Below are positions 27,750-37,524 of a stretch of 64,000 bases of DNA, one piece after another; position 1 is the stretch's first letter, and every line of letters starts with the position of its first letter. The DNA is from Pedobacter changchengzhani. GTDB lineage: Bacteria > Bacteroidota > Bacteroidia > Sphingobacteriales > Sphingobacteriaceae. A program made the position numbers and the translations under genes. The stretch is from positions 1 to 64,000 of the forward strand of contig NZ_SJCY01000011.1 of the NCBI RefSeq assembly GCF_004354365.1. The letters run 5' to 3'. Below the pieces are notes generated by a model, which was given only the letters and a program-made list of their open reading frames with translations, was not told the DNA's origin and did no database searches.

Positions 27750-28802
27750 TTACCATTCTAATAATACCCTTTGTGCAGAAAAACCTGGGCCAAAACTCAA
27801 CATTAAACCTCGCTCGCCTTTCGCGGGTTTAGCATCTAAAAACCGTTCTAAAACATAAAGCACCGTTGCGCTGCTCATGTTGCCATAAAGGCGTAAAACT
27901 TCTTTGGTATCGTTTATATTTTTCCCTAACGCACCAAATAAACTTTCTACCATTTGTACAATTTTTTTGCCTCCGGGGTGAAAAATTAAATGGTTAATAT
28001 CTTCAATTGTTAGGTTTTGTTTCGCTAAAAACGGATGTAAAATATCGGGAAAATGTGCCTCTATTTTATTTGGTACTTCAATATCCAATACCATTTTTAA
28101 GCCAGTATTGGTTAGGTCGAAACCCATCATTTCTTCGGCATCGTAAAAATGGTACATTTCTTCGGCAACAATTTCTGGTCCTTCATCCTCTTCGTTTGAT
28201 GATAAAAGTACACAAGCGGCGCCATCTCCAAAAATTGCAGCACTAACAATGTTTGTCATCGAGAAATCGTTTAATTGAAAAGTAGATGTTGGCGATTCGA
28301 CAGCAACAACGGCAGCACGTTTTCCAGGATTTGCTTTTAAAAAGTTTTTCGCATAAATAATGCCCGAAACACCAGCAGCGCAACCCATTTCCGTAACCGG
28401 CAAGCGCACTACATCTTGGCGGAGTTTTAATTTGTTAATCAAATAAGCATCTAATGAGGGAATCATAATCCCAGTGCAACTTACGGTGATTAAAAAATCA
28501 ATATCTTCTGGCTTCCAATCAGCTTTTTCCAAAGCATCGCTCAAACATTTAGTGCCAAGTTTTATGCCTTCGCGAATGTAAATTTTGTTCCGTTCTTCAA
28601 AAGAAACATTGCTAAACACTTCCTCTGGCGACATGAAAGAATATCTTTTATCAACCGCTGCATTCTCGAAAATTTTCTTCACTTTACGAATAAAACGTTC
28701 ATCCTGATCGTACAACCAAGCATCTAAGAATGGAATAATCTCGTCTGTATTGCGGCTATATGCTGGCATCGCCTTGCTAACCGTTTTTATTTTTACGCTC
28801 AT
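27750..28802 (-). CDS. Type III polyketide synthase (chalcone/stilbene synthase-like)
   Basis: Type III PKSs extend an acyl-CoA or acyl-ACP starter with malonyl-CoA and cyclise it, often to alkylresorcinols or alkylpyrones in bacteria. The 350-residue protein has the catalytic triad Cys141 (TEMGCAAGVSG), His275 (HLIFHPGGKKI) and Asn308 (RLYGNMSSATVL). The start at 28802 (MSVKIKTVSKAMP) is preferred over in-frame codons further upstream because it overlaps the methyltransferase stop as ATGA. The neighbours (methyltransferase, FAD oxidoreductase, ACP, KAS, dehydratase) indicate a fatty-acid-derived phenolic lipid. Confidence 0.93.
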   Translation of the reverse strand: MSVKIKTVSKAMPAYSRNTDEIIPFLDAWLYDQDERFIRKVKKIFENAAVDKRYSFMSPEEVFSNVSFEERNKIYIREGIKLGTKCLSDALEKADWKPEDIDFLITVSCTGIMIPSLDAYLINKLKLRQDVVRLPVTEMGCAAGVSGIIYAKNFLKANPGKRAAVVAVESPTSTFQLNDFSMTNIVSAAIFGDGAACVLLSSNEEDEGPEIVAEEMYHFYDAEEMMGFDLTNTGLKMVLDIEVPNKIEAHFPDILHPFLAKQNLTIEDINHLIFHPGGKKIVQMVESLFGALGKNINDTKEVLRLYGNMSSATVLYVLERFLDAKPAKGERGLMLSFGPGFSAQRVLLEW

Positions 28803-29509
28803 GTTGATTTTATAATCCACTGGTAGCGAAAAGCCCATTTCCAATGTATGCTGAAACTTTTAAAATTTAATTTTTTTGAATATCGAACAAGATCTGCTTT
28901 TTTAAATCCTCTTAAAATAGACACCAATCCATCCTGCCTCGACATAGAATTTAACCTGAATACAAAACAAATTACTTCGAATAAATAATACGCCAAATTG
29001 CTACGGTGCAGATCATTTATAACCACGCCAATTTTAGCTTTATCATGAAAATACTTTACCAAGTTCAAAATTTCATCATCTTTAAAATGATGAAGTGTTA
29101 ATGTACAAACAAAAATATCAATCACTTCGGCTTTAAATTCATCCCCAAAAATATCAACACATTGGTAACTAATATTTTTATAATTTAGAGATAAACTTTC
29201 TGCATGTTTAATGGTGTAGGCATTTGCATCTACACCAATTAGGGTAAAATTTAAACTGTTTTTAGTGGCATAATCTGCAAGCGCTCTCAGCATATCGCCA
29301 TTGCCGCAACCAATATCGGCAATGGTAATGTTTTGTTCAGCATCGCAGCCATTAATTAAACTTTTAACACCATTTAGGGTAACTTTGTTTCCGCCCAAAA
29401 ACGTATTTATACTTGCAATTTTATCCAGCGCTTCCCTCAGGGTTTCGCCTTCAAGTGCAAAATCGTCCATTAATTCGGGTTCATCACTTCTTTCTTTCGT
29501 ATTCGGCAT
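28799..29509 (-). CDS. Class I SAM-dependent methyltransferase
   Basis: The 236-residue protein has the SAM-binding glycine motif ITIADIGCGNGDML at 61-74, an acidic second strand (TLIGVDANAYTI) and a VCTLTLHHFKD motif-IV-like stretch. It should methylate the polyketide product, on O or on C. Its stop overlaps the polyketide synthase start by 4 nt, and its start directly follows the oxidoreductase stop, so the three genes are co-translated. A methyltransferase beside a type III PKS and a flavoprotein parallels srsB in the Streptomyces griseus srsABC operon, although srsB belongs to another fold family. Confidence 0.88.
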   Translation of the reverse strand: MPNTKERSDEPELMDDFALEGETLREALDKIASINTFLGGNKVTLNGVKSLINGCDAEQNITIADIGCGNGDMLRALADYATKNSLNFTLIGVDANAYTIKHAESLSLNYKNISYQCVDIFGDEFKAEVIDIFVCTLTLHHFKDDEILNLVKYFHDKAKIGVVINDLHRSNLAYYLFEVICFVFRLNSMSRQDGLVSILRGFKKADLVRYSKKLNFKSFSIHWKWAFRYQWIIKST

Positions 29510-30634
29510 TTAATTTAGACTTATAGGTTTTCCGTGTGTTTTTTTAATGATTATTGGCAAAAGAAATGGCAATTTAGCAATCAAATTAATTAAAAAATTA
29601 GCAAGTTTTTCCTTTCTAAGTAAACCCGAAAGTAACGATCCTGTTTTTAATCTCGATTTGAAATTTAATTTCCATTCGTTGGTGTACTGTTTTTCTAGTT
29701 GTGTTAGCGAAGAAATTTCGCCATTAAGGTAGTTAACAATTAATGTGCTTGCAATTTTTGCACCGTGTATGGCCATTCCCATTCCGTTACCGCACAGCGG
29801 ATGAATTAATCCAGCCGTATCGCCAACCATTAAAATATGATTTTTTACACTTTCCTTCTTCTCAAAAGAAATTTGGCTAATGGTAAGTGGAGCATCAAAT
29901 TGCATGGTGCAGTTTTCTAAAATTGATTTTAGATGCGCATTTTTATACAATACTTTTTTTTGATGCTCTTGTATGTTTTTATACTTTTTAAATGAAGCAT
30001 AATTAACCAAATAACAAATGTTGATTAAGTTATCTTCTACTTTTGACACCCCACAATAACCACCTTTAAAATGATGAAGTGCAACTAAATCATTCGGGAA
30101 ATTTCCAGAATAATGTGCTTTAACGGCTAACCAAGATGATTTTTGTTGAATAAATGTTCTGTTTAGTTTTACATCCAATGTAGATCTTTTTCCATAAGCA
30201 CCAATTACCAGTTTACTTTTATAGATTTGGTTTTTTGTGATTACGTTAAAAATACTTCCGTCATAATTTACATCAAGTACCGTATCAGTTAGTATTGAAG
30301 CACCATTTTCTAATGCTTTTTTCATTAAAAAATGATCTAGTGCAAACCTGCTTATGCCAAACCCGCCCAATGGCAGACCCGAATGGATAACTGCACTATT
30401 TGGCGTAGTCATTTCAAAGTTTTTTAAACGTGTTGGCTGTAAAACAGATGGATTAACATCAAGATCATCCAAATAGGGTAGCACCTCATTAGAAATGTAT
30501 TCGCCGCAAACTTTATGGTGCGGATAGGCATCTTTTTCGATTAAAATAACAGATTTTCCTTCTTTTCGTAAATGGATTGCACTCACTAAGCCTGCCAAAC
30601 CACCTCCAATAATAATTACATCCGCATCAATCAT
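29510..30634 (-). CDS. FAD-dependent oxidoreductase (geranylgeranyl-reductase/monooxygenase type)
   Basis: The 374-residue flavoprotein has the Rossmann motif VIIIGGGLAGLVSAIHL at 6-22, a KVCGEYISNE stretch near 42-51 and the GDTAGLIHPLCGNGMGMAI motif that contacts the FAD ribityl chain. Relatives hydroxylate aromatic rings or reduce isoprenoids. It is the first gene of the polyketide operon, directly abutting the methyltransferase gene, and is the counterpart in position of the srsC hydroxylase. The likely role is ring hydroxylation, which is an inference from context. Confidence 0.86.
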   Translation of the reverse strand: MIDADVIIIGGGLAGLVSAIHLRKEGKSVILIEKDAYPHHKVCGEYISNEVLPYLDDLDVNPSVLQPTRLKNFEMTTPNSAVIHSGLPLGGFGISRFALDHFLMKKALENGASILTDTVLDVNYDGSIFNVITKNQIYKSKLVIGAYGKRSTLDVKLNRTFIQQKSSWLAVKAHYSGNFPNDLVALHHFKGGYCGVSKVEDNLINICYLVNYASFKKYKNIQEHQKKVLYKNAHLKSILENCTMQFDAPLTISQISFEKKESVKNHILMVGDTAGLIHPLCGNGMGMAIHGAKIASTLIVNYLNGEISSLTQLEKQYTNEWKLNFKSRLKTGSLLSGLLRKEKLANFLINLIAKLPFLLPIIIKKTHGKPISLN

Positions 30635-30743
30635 GTATTGAAATTAAAACTAAACTAAGTTAACACATTCTAATTACGATTGTTTAGGTTATTTAGTTTT
30701 TGTACAATTGATAAAATTGCTTTATCGGGCAAAACTCAAAATC

Positions 30744-31883
30744 CTACCTATCACTTCGCTCTTCCATTTTCAAATCGGTATCAAAAGGGCTTTTTGTAAA
30801 GGGATAAATGGATTGTTTTATAAAACCTTTTGGGTAAGATCCTTCGTGCACACCTGTGCCCGCAGGCCATTCATTTTTGGGTAAATAATACGTTCCGAAA
30901 ATCATATCAATAAATGGAAATATAGATGCGAAATTGTGTCCGTAATATTTAGGGTCTTCGCAATGGTGCCAATGATGGTATTGAGGTGTGGTAAAAATAT
31001 ATTTTATCGGACCAAAATTAATACGCGTATTGGCGTGAATTAAAACGGCGTGTATCGCAATAAAAATGATGTAAATGTTAAACACAAGTGGCGAAAATCC
31101 TAAAATATACAACGGAATAAAGGTCATTGCACGTGTAAAAAATATATCGATAAAGTGTGTTCTACTGCCTGCTAACCAATCCATATTTTGTGTAGAATGA
31201 TGTATGGAGTGGAAACGCCATAGCGAAACCCGTGTATGAAAAAAGCGGTGTGCCCAATATTGAAATAAATCCGTGCTGAAGAATGCCAAAAATAATGCTA
31301 CTACAAAGGGTAAGCCTTGCACCCAAGCGTGAAGATTTTCTAACCCGATCCATCCGAAAAACAATACAGCGGGTTTTTGAGTAACAATACCGAAAAACTG
31401 TATAAATAAATGGCTAATTACAAAATAGGTTAAATCGGTGCGCCATTCTTCGTGAAATTTGGTTTGTTTATCATTTTTAGGGAAGAATAATTCTAACGGA
31501 ACGAAGATGGCAACCATCAAAAGCAAATCCAAAATCATCCAATCTAAACCGAAATGCCAATTGCTTTTTGCAACATCGGTACCTTTTAAAGTAAGGGCGC
31601 CAAGTACAATGGCTAAGCCAGTAATTGATGAGCCAATTAAAGCCCATTTTATTTTTTTGCTCAGTAATAAGCTCAATAAAGCAAAGAAGAACGAACTAAT
31701 TACCCCAAAAATCATCAATGCTTCTGCCGTGCTCTTGGTGTAAACTTCTCTAAATTCTGGTGTTGTTAATCGTTCAGGATACCTAAAACATAAAACGCTT
31801 AACATTACCAGTACTCCTAAAAAAATTGATAAGTATCCGCTAATTTCACCTTGTCCTACTTTTAAACGTTCTCTATTTGCCAT
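30744..31883 (-). CDS. Sterol desaturase / fatty acid hydroxylase family protein
   Basis: This 379-residue membrane protein is of the di-iron fatty acid hydroxylase superfamily, with His boxes HRFFH at 212-216, HSIHH at 225-229 and HHWHH at 303-307, and about six to seven membrane helices in total. ATG at 31883 (MANRERLKVGQ) is preferred over an upstream in-frame TTG. It lies 109 bp upstream of the polyketide operon on the same strand and may hydroxylate or desaturate a lipid precursor or product, but the gap leaves that open. Confidence 0.85.
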   Translation of the reverse strand: MANRERLKVGQGEISGYLSIFLGVLVMLSVLCFRYPERLTTPEFREVYTKSTAEALMIFGVISSFFFALLSLLLSKKIKWALIGSSITGLAIVLGALTLKGTDVAKSNWHFGLDWMILDLLLMVAIFVPLELFFPKNDKQTKFHEEWRTDLTYFVISHLFIQFFGIVTQKPAVLFFGWIGLENLHAWVQGLPFVVALFLAFFSTDLFQYWAHRFFHTRVSLWRFHSIHHSTQNMDWLAGSRTHFIDIFFTRAMTFIPLYILGFSPLVFNIYIIFIAIHAVLIHANTRINFGPIKYIFTTPQYHHWHHCEDPKYYGHNFASIFPFIDMIFGTYYLPKNEWPAGTGVHEGSYPKGFIKQSIYPFTKSPFDTDLKMEERSDR

Positions 31884-32261
31884 TTGACTAATCTTATTTT
31901 TTAACAATTATAACGAATTATTAGGTGTTTTTGAAGCTGTGTGAAAACAATAAGAAAAAAAGGTAAAAGGATTGAATTAATGGCATCGTCATGCTCAGCT
32001 TGTTCCGATAACTATCGGAAGGGCATCTTAATGCTTTGGTAGGAACTAATGTAGCAGTCTTTTTTTTGCATTACGATTCCCGCCTGCGCGGGAATGACGC
32101 CTCCCCAAAATATTATGTTGCCTATTAAATTCAAGATCAATCTTAGCCAACCTCTTTTCCGTGTGTTCCGTGTTTCCGTGGCAAAACCTGCCAAGTTGTA
32201 AATATCACCGATAAATATTCTTGTGCTGTTCTTTTTTAAATAATCTGTATTTTTGAGGCAC
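31884..32261. repeat. Intergenic region with dispersed repeats
   Basis: It includes CATGCTCAGCTTGTTCCGAT with a CCGATAACTATCGG palindrome (about 32004-32017) and a stretch at 32028-32145 with GCATTACGATTCCCGCCTGC and GCGGGAATGACGCC that aligns with 41793-41910. No gene is seen. Confidence 0.65.
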
Positions 32262-33320
32262 ATGCTCAAATACCTGCGACTTTTACTTTTCCCTTTTTCG
32301 TTCGTTTATGGATTCGTAATCGTTATACGCAATAAATTTTACGATTGGCATATTTTCAACAGCGTGGAATTTGATTTGCCTATAATTTGTGTAGGGAATT
32401 TGGCTGTTGGTGGTTCGGGTAAAACGCCTACAACCGAATATTTAGTGCGCCTGTTAAGCAATTATAAAGTAGCAATTTTGAGTAGGGGATACGGTAGGAA
32501 GACTAAAGGGTTTATTTTAGCTGATGAAAATGCAACCGCAGAAAGTATTGGCGATGAGCCTTTACAATACTTCCAAAAATTTAAAAATGTAACCGCTGCT
32601 GTTTGTGAGGATAGAGTTGCGGGCATTAGGCAGTTAAAAACAACTCACGATTTAATTATTTTAGATGATGCTTTTCAACATCGGGCAGTTAGCGCAGGGT
32701 TAAATATTTTGCTGTTTGAGTTTCAAAAATTAAGGGAATTTCAGCTGATGCTTCCCGCAGGAAATTTGAGAGATGTTTTTTCATCGCGTAAAAGAGCCGA
32801 TGTGTTGATGGTTACAAAATCGCCCATCCCGATAACGGAACAAGCCGAGCAAGAATCTGTAAAAAAACTGAAACCGTTACCCAATCAACAGGTAGTACAT
32901 TCTTTTTTGAAGTATGATAATTTGCAACATATTTTTAAGGATGAAAGCATCGAATTAGCATCGATTAAAGGTTTCGAAATATTTTTGCTTACCGGCATTG
33001 CCAATCCAAAGCCATTGTTAAACCATTTACGTACGTACAGCGAAAGCATAAACCATCATAAATTTGCCGATCATTATGTGTTTAGTAGAAATGATATTGA
33101 ACAACTAAAATCTAATTTTAATCAGTCTAAATTTTTGCAAAAAATCATCATCACAACAGAAAAGGATAGCAAACGTTTAAAGATTAACGAATTTGAAGAT
33201 TTACTGTTAAATTTGCCAACTTATTATTTACCCATTGAAGTAGATTTATTCGAAAAGGATAAAGTTATCTTTAACGAACTTATTTTGAAATATGTTAATA
33301 GCTATAGAAGAAACCGTTGA
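32262..33320 (+). CDS. lpxK: Tetraacyldisaccharide 4'-kinase
   Basis: LpxK phosphorylates the 4' position of the lipid A disaccharide at the inner membrane. The 352-residue protein has a hydrophobic N-terminal anchor (residues 2-22), the P-loop GNLAVGGSGKTPTTEY near 45-60, and the LIILDDAFQHR motif with catalytic Asp and His typical of LpxK. ATG at 32262 is chosen over an in-frame TTG three codons upstream. Its 3' end overlaps the nucleoside phosphorylase gene by 29 nt, so they form an operon. Confidence 0.95.
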   Translation: MLKYLRLLLFPFSFVYGFVIVIRNKFYDWHIFNSVEFDLPIICVGNLAVGGSGKTPTTEYLVRLLSNYKVAILSRGYGRKTKGFILADENATAESIGDEPLQYFQKFKNVTAAVCEDRVAGIRQLKTTHDLIILDDAFQHRAVSAGLNILLFEFQKLREFQLMLPAGNLRDVFSSRKRADVLMVTKSPIPITEQAEQESVKKLKPLPNQQVVHSFLKYDNLQHIFKDESIELASIKGFEIFLLTGIANPKPLLNHLRTYSESINHHKFADHYVFSRNDIEQLKSNFNQSKFLQKIIITTEKDSKRLKINEFEDLLLNLPTYYLPIEVDLFEKDKVIFNELILKYVNSYRRNR

Positions 33321-34107
33321 GTATTTAAAGCGTAAAACTGAAAACTTTAAACCAGAAGTTGGCATTATTTTAGGCACCGGATTGGGTGGATTGGTTAATG
33401 AAATTGAGGTTGAATTTCAGTTAATGTATTCTAATATTCCAAATTTCCCGATTTCTACTTTAGAGTTTCATAGCGGTAAATTAATTTTCGGAACGTTAAA
33501 CGGCAAAAAAATTGTTGCCATGCAAGGCCGATTACATTATTACGAAGGTTATAGTATGGAGCAAATTACTTTTCCTGTTCGTGTTTTAAAAGGCTTGGGC
33601 ATAACAACTTTAATGGTTTCGAATGCTGCAGGTTCCTTAAATCCCGAATTTAAAAAAGGAGATTTAATGATTATCTCCGATCACATCAATCTGCAACCAG
33701 AAAATCCACTTCGTGGTTTAATTTCTAGCGATTTAGGCCCTCGTTTCCCTGATATGAGCGAACCCTATAAACGTTCTATTATAGCTAAAGCTTTAGAAAT
33801 TGCAAAAGATGTAGATGTAAAGTGCCATAAAGGCGTTTATGTAGCTGTTTCTGGCCCAAATTTAGAAACCAAAGCAGAATATAAATATTTACGATTAATT
33901 GGCGCAGACGCCGTTGGTATGAGTACCGTGCCCGAAGTAATTGTAGCCAACCACGCCGGTTTGCCCGTATTTGCTATATCCGTTTTAACTGATGAAGGTT
34001 TTCCTGAAGATTTGCAACCTTTTAATTTGGATGAGATTTTAGAAACTGCAGCGCAGGCAGAACCCAAAATGACCGAAATTTTAACGCGATTAATTGCCCA
34101 ACTGTAA
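33292..34107 (+). CDS. Purine nucleoside phosphorylase
   Basis: The enzyme splits purine (deoxy)nucleosides with phosphate into base and (deoxy)ribose-1-phosphate. The 271-residue length and the motifs VGIILGTGLGGLVNEI, FHSGKLIFG and MQGRLHYYEGYSMEQITFP place it in the trimeric PNP group; NAAGSLNPEFKKGDLMIISD and GADAVGMSTVPEVIVANH follow as in the family. The start ATG lies inside the lpxK 3' end (29-nt overlap); no later start would keep the N-terminal strand. The porin gene starts directly after the stop. Confidence 0.94.
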   Translation: MLIAIEETVEYLKRKTENFKPEVGIILGTGLGGLVNEIEVEFQLMYSNIPNFPISTLEFHSGKLIFGTLNGKKIVAMQGRLHYYEGYSMEQITFPVRVLKGLGITTLMVSNAAGSLNPEFKKGDLMIISDHINLQPENPLRGLISSDLGPRFPDMSEPYKRSIIAKALEIAKDVDVKCHKGVYVAVSGPNLETKAEYKYLRLIGADAVGMSTVPEVIVANHAGLPVFAISVLTDEGFPEDLQPFNLDEILETAAQAEPKMTEILTRLIAQL

Positions 34108-36114
34108 ATGCAAAAGTTTTTAAAAGCATGTTATTTAATCTTTTTCCTTTTAATAGGAAACCAAGTGCTAGCGCAAGATTTAAAAATTGGTGTTGGCGAT
34201 AACAAGGAGTTGGATTCGCTACGTAAAAAGGAAGAAGGCGCAAAAGACTCGGTAGTTTACACCGCTAAATTTATAAGATTTACCAAACTTTCGCTAACAA
34301 AAGATAGCATTGTGCTATTGCCTCTTGATACATCTACGGTAAATATTCAAAATTATAGTCCGCTTTTGCAACCAATGCACCCTTATATTTATACCGGTGT
34401 GATGGGTTTGGCATCTAAAAATTTACTTTATGAGCCAACAAAAACGATTGGTTTTAATGCAGGTTTTCATGCTTTAGATCCGTATTCGCTTTATCCAGAA
34501 GATATACTTTTTTACAGGGCCAGAGCACCTTTTACAAATTTATACTTTGTAAGCGCAGGAAAAACAGAACAGGTTTTTAAAGCAATACACACACAGAATA
34601 TTAATAAAAACTTAAATTTAGGCGTTAATTTTAATCGCGCAGATTCTAGAGGGCAGTACATCAACCAAAGAGGCGATAATTTAAATGTAGCCGTATTTTC
34701 ATGGTATCAATCTAGCAGTAAACGCTATAATTTATGGGCTTCGGCCATATTTAATAATTTAAGGGCTTATGAAAATGGTTCGGTATTGAATGATAGTATT
34801 TTTTCTCCAAATACACAACAGATAGATAGGCAATCAGAAAGAATTAGACTGAATACAGCTAAAAATGTTTATCGAAAGAATCTGTTTTTTCTAAAACAAA
34901 CTTATTATGTCGGTCGGATAGATTCTACTTCGGGTGCCAACAGTAACGTTTTGCCTACTAATAAAGTAACCCATACTTTCGAATATGATAGCGATACTTA
35001 CGATTTTTCTAAAAATGAGCCTGATGTATATGGCGTTTTGCCCAAGGCTTTGTTAAAAAATGATTTGCGAATTGACTCTATCTTTACCAATGATTCTACA
35101 AGCGTAAAGCATCTAAAAAATGAGTTTATGTATAGCTTTTTTTTAAGGGCTAAAAATTCTACCGTTATTAAAAACGAGTTAAAAGTTGATGTAGGTATTC
35201 GGCATGATTATTACAACTACGAAAATTTAGGCATTAGAAGCGACGGCAGTAAATATGAAAATAGAAGTATAACTTTTCAAAATTTAACTTTATTGGGTGC
35301 TGCGGGTTATCGCCTAAGCAGTAAGGTTGATCTTAATGTAGATATACAACAAATATTTCAAGGTAGAAATGCTGGCGATTTTTTATACGAAGCAAAAAGT
35401 AATATTGCCTTAAGCAAAACATTTGGTAGAATTCAGTTGGGTGCTTATTTGCAAAATAAATCTCCCGATGAACTTTTTAACCACTACAATGGCAATCATT
35501 ACCGATGGGATAATAATTTTAAAAACACAAAAATTGCCAATTTATCTTTCAACTATATTAATGATAAGCTAAACTTAAATGCTGGCGCAAAATATGTGCT
35601 TACTAGTAATTTTTTGTACTTCGATAAAAATGGTATAAACTCCATCATGCCGATGCAAGAAACTGCCGATATAAGTTTGTTAAAGATTGATATTTGGAAA
35701 AAATGGAGGTTCGGTAAGTTCGTAATGGAAAATTATGTTGCTTATCAAAAAAACGATAACAAACAAATACTAAGAACGCCAGAAGTTTACACTTATAATA
35801 GTATTTATTTTGATCAGGTTTTTTTTAAAGTGCTAAAAACAAATATTGGTTTCGATGTAAGGTACAACACCAGTTATTTGGCTTATTCGTACTCGCCGGG
35901 CATTGCGCAGTTTTATGTGGGCGATGCGGTTACTTTTAAATCTGAGCCCGTAATTGACGTATTTATAAAAGCAAACTTAAAACGTGCAAACCTTTTTCTA
36001 AAATACGATTACATCAATCAGGGTTTATCGGCCAACGGCTACTACACGGTAAATAGATATCCAATGCCCGATAAGTTTTTAAAATTTGGAGTAAGCTGGA
36101 ATTTTTATGATTAA
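34108..36114 (+). CDS. Putative outer-membrane porin (beta-barrel)
   Basis: The 668-residue protein has a signal peptide (about residues 1-22, cleavage after VLAQ) and a long series of alternating amphipathic strands with many Tyr, Asn and Phe, ending in FLKFGVSWNFYD, a C-terminal aromatic end typical of outer-membrane barrels. It fits the Bacteroidota putative porin family. TAAATG joins it directly to the phosphorylase gene, so it is expressed with lpxK, an outer-membrane biogenesis gene. The substrate is not evident. Confidence 0.82.
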   Translation: MQKFLKACYLIFFLLIGNQVLAQDLKIGVGDNKELDSLRKKEEGAKDSVVYTAKFIRFTKLSLTKDSIVLLPLDTSTVNIQNYSPLLQPMHPYIYTGVMGLASKNLLYEPTKTIGFNAGFHALDPYSLYPEDILFYRARAPFTNLYFVSAGKTEQVFKAIHTQNINKNLNLGVNFNRADSRGQYINQRGDNLNVAVFSWYQSSSKRYNLWASAIFNNLRAYENGSVLNDSIFSPNTQQIDRQSERIRLNTAKNVYRKNLFFLKQTYYVGRIDSTSGANSNVLPTNKVTHTFEYDSDTYDFSKNEPDVYGVLPKALLKNDLRIDSIFTNDSTSVKHLKNEFMYSFFLRAKNSTVIKNELKVDVGIRHDYYNYENLGIRSDGSKYENRSITFQNLTLLGAAGYRLSSKVDLNVDIQQIFQGRNAGDFLYEAKSNIALSKTFGRIQLGAYLQNKSPDELFNHYNGNHYRWDNNFKNTKIANLSFNYINDKLNLNAGAKYVLTSNFLYFDKNGINSIMPMQETADISLLKIDIWKKWRFGKFVMENYVAYQKNDNKQILRTPEVYTYNSIYFDQVFFKVLKTNIGFDVRYNTSYLAYSYSPGIAQFYVGDAVTFKSEPVIDVFIKANLKRANLFLKYDYINQGLSANGYYTVNRYPMPDKFLKFGVSWNFYD

Positions 36115-36183
36115 AAGTTTAATAAAATTCAATTTTAAGTATTGCAATTGTTAAAATCAACCTTCGCGTAAAGGCATTAAATT

Positions 36184-37449
36184 TTATGTTTTCTGAGGTT
36201 TCTTTTTTGCTGCTGGGAAAAGCACGTTATTTAATATTAATCTGTATCCCGGCGAGTTCGGGTGTAAACTTAAATCCGTAGGTGGATCGCCAACCGCATG
36301 CTGGTAATCTTCAGGATCGTGGCCACCATAAAAGGTAAATTGTCCTTTGCCAATTTCTCCATGTAAATACCTAACTTCTGATGCGCCTTTATTTTCACCA
36401 AGTACAGTTACACTTGTTTTAACTAACCTTTTGTTAAATGCTGTGGTTTGGCCCATAAAACCCTTAATCACTTTCTCGTGGTTTTGGGTGAGCATGGTTG
36501 GCACTAAATCCCATTTCGCAGAAAAATCAAACAAGGTAAAATAATCGTTGCTTTCGTTTAGCGTGCGGGTTTGTGTTGCGTCTATATCCGAAAATTCGTA
36601 GTTCATTGGGTTGGTATCCAATTTAAAGTTTTGGAAAGCAAACGTTTTGCTGTAATCTAATTTAGATTGTGCGTTTGGATCCGCCGGATCTCCATCAAAA
36701 ACTTGTGCACAAATATCTACACGATCTGCAGCAAGCGCAATGTCGAAACTATCCGTTCCGGAGCACATGGCGAACAAAAATCCACCGCCTGCACAATATT
36801 CTTTTATGTGCTTTGCTACTGCAAGTTTCATTTCCGAAACTTTTTTGTAGCCCATTTTTTTTGCTAAAGCCTCCTGGTTTTTAACATCATCTTGATACCA
36901 AGTTGCGTACCTAAAATTGGCCCAAAATTTACCGTATTGGCCTGTAAAATCTTCATGGTGGAGGTGTAGCCAATCGTATTTACTCAATTTATCCTTTAAA
37001 ATATCCTCATCATAAATTACCTCGTAAGGTATTTCTGCGTAGGTAAGTACCAAAGTTACTGCATCATCCCATGGAAGTTTGCTTTTTGGCGAGTAAACGG
37101 CAATTTTTGGTGTCTTTTCTAATTTCACCATTTCCATGTTTACGGCTGGGTCGCTAATTTCGTTTAATAAATTAACTACTTTTCCATCTGCCATCACTAG
37201 GTAAGATACGCCTCTTATTTTACATTCATCTTCTATGTTTTTATTGTATTTGATTAAGAAACTTCCGCCCCGGTAATTTAGCAACCAATCTACTTCAAGC
37301 TGTTTGCTAATTGTCCAATAGGCAATGCCGTAAGCTTTAAGCTGATTTTTTTGATCTTCATCCATATAAATTAATATTGATGAAGCCTTTGCTGCGATAT
37401 TACAAAGGAAGATTATAGTGAAAATAAAATATATTTTTGTCGATTTCAT
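36184..37449 (-). CDS. Conserved secreted Bacteroidota protein of unknown function
   Basis: The 421-residue protein begins with a signal peptide (about residues 1-22, from MKSTKIYFIFT) and contains highly conserved-looking blocks: LPWDDAVTLVLTYAEIPY, WLHLHHEDFTGQYGKFW, GGGFLFAMCSGTDSFDIAL and FTFYGGHDPEDYQHAVGDPP. Database entries for such proteins are, as I recall, sometimes labelled asparagine synthetase B, but no glutaminase or synthetase motif is visible and the protein is exported, so I do not accept that name. The GGGFLFAMC segment is reminiscent of class I glutamine-amidotransferase-like folds. ATG at 37449 is preferred over a start nine codons upstream. Confidence 0.72.
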   Translation of the reverse strand: MKSTKIYFIFTIIFLCNIAAKASSILIYMDEDQKNQLKAYGIAYWTISKQLEVDWLLNYRGGSFLIKYNKNIEDECKIRGVSYLVMADGKVVNLLNEISDPAVNMEMVKLEKTPKIAVYSPKSKLPWDDAVTLVLTYAEIPYEVIYDEDILKDKLSKYDWLHLHHEDFTGQYGKFWANFRYATWYQDDVKNQEALAKKMGYKKVSEMKLAVAKHIKEYCAGGGFLFAMCSGTDSFDIALAADRVDICAQVFDGDPADPNAQSKLDYSKTFAFQNFKLDTNPMNYEFSDIDATQTRTLNESNDYFTLFDFSAKWDLVPTMLTQNHEKVIKGFMGQTTAFNKRLVKTSVTVLGENKGASEVRYLHGEIGKGQFTFYGGHDPEDYQHAVGDPPTDLSLHPNSPGYRLILNNVLFPAAKKKPQKT

Positions 37450-37524
37450 GGTCTCAGAAAACACTAAAATAATCAATTTAACTGGGTACTAAAATTAATG
37501 ATGTTATAAGTTATACAATTTTGC

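Noticed and set aside
36184..37449. Naming the secreted protein asparagine synthetase B
   Set aside because: It lacks an N-terminal Cys nucleophile and the ATP-pyrophosphatase motif and carries a signal peptide.
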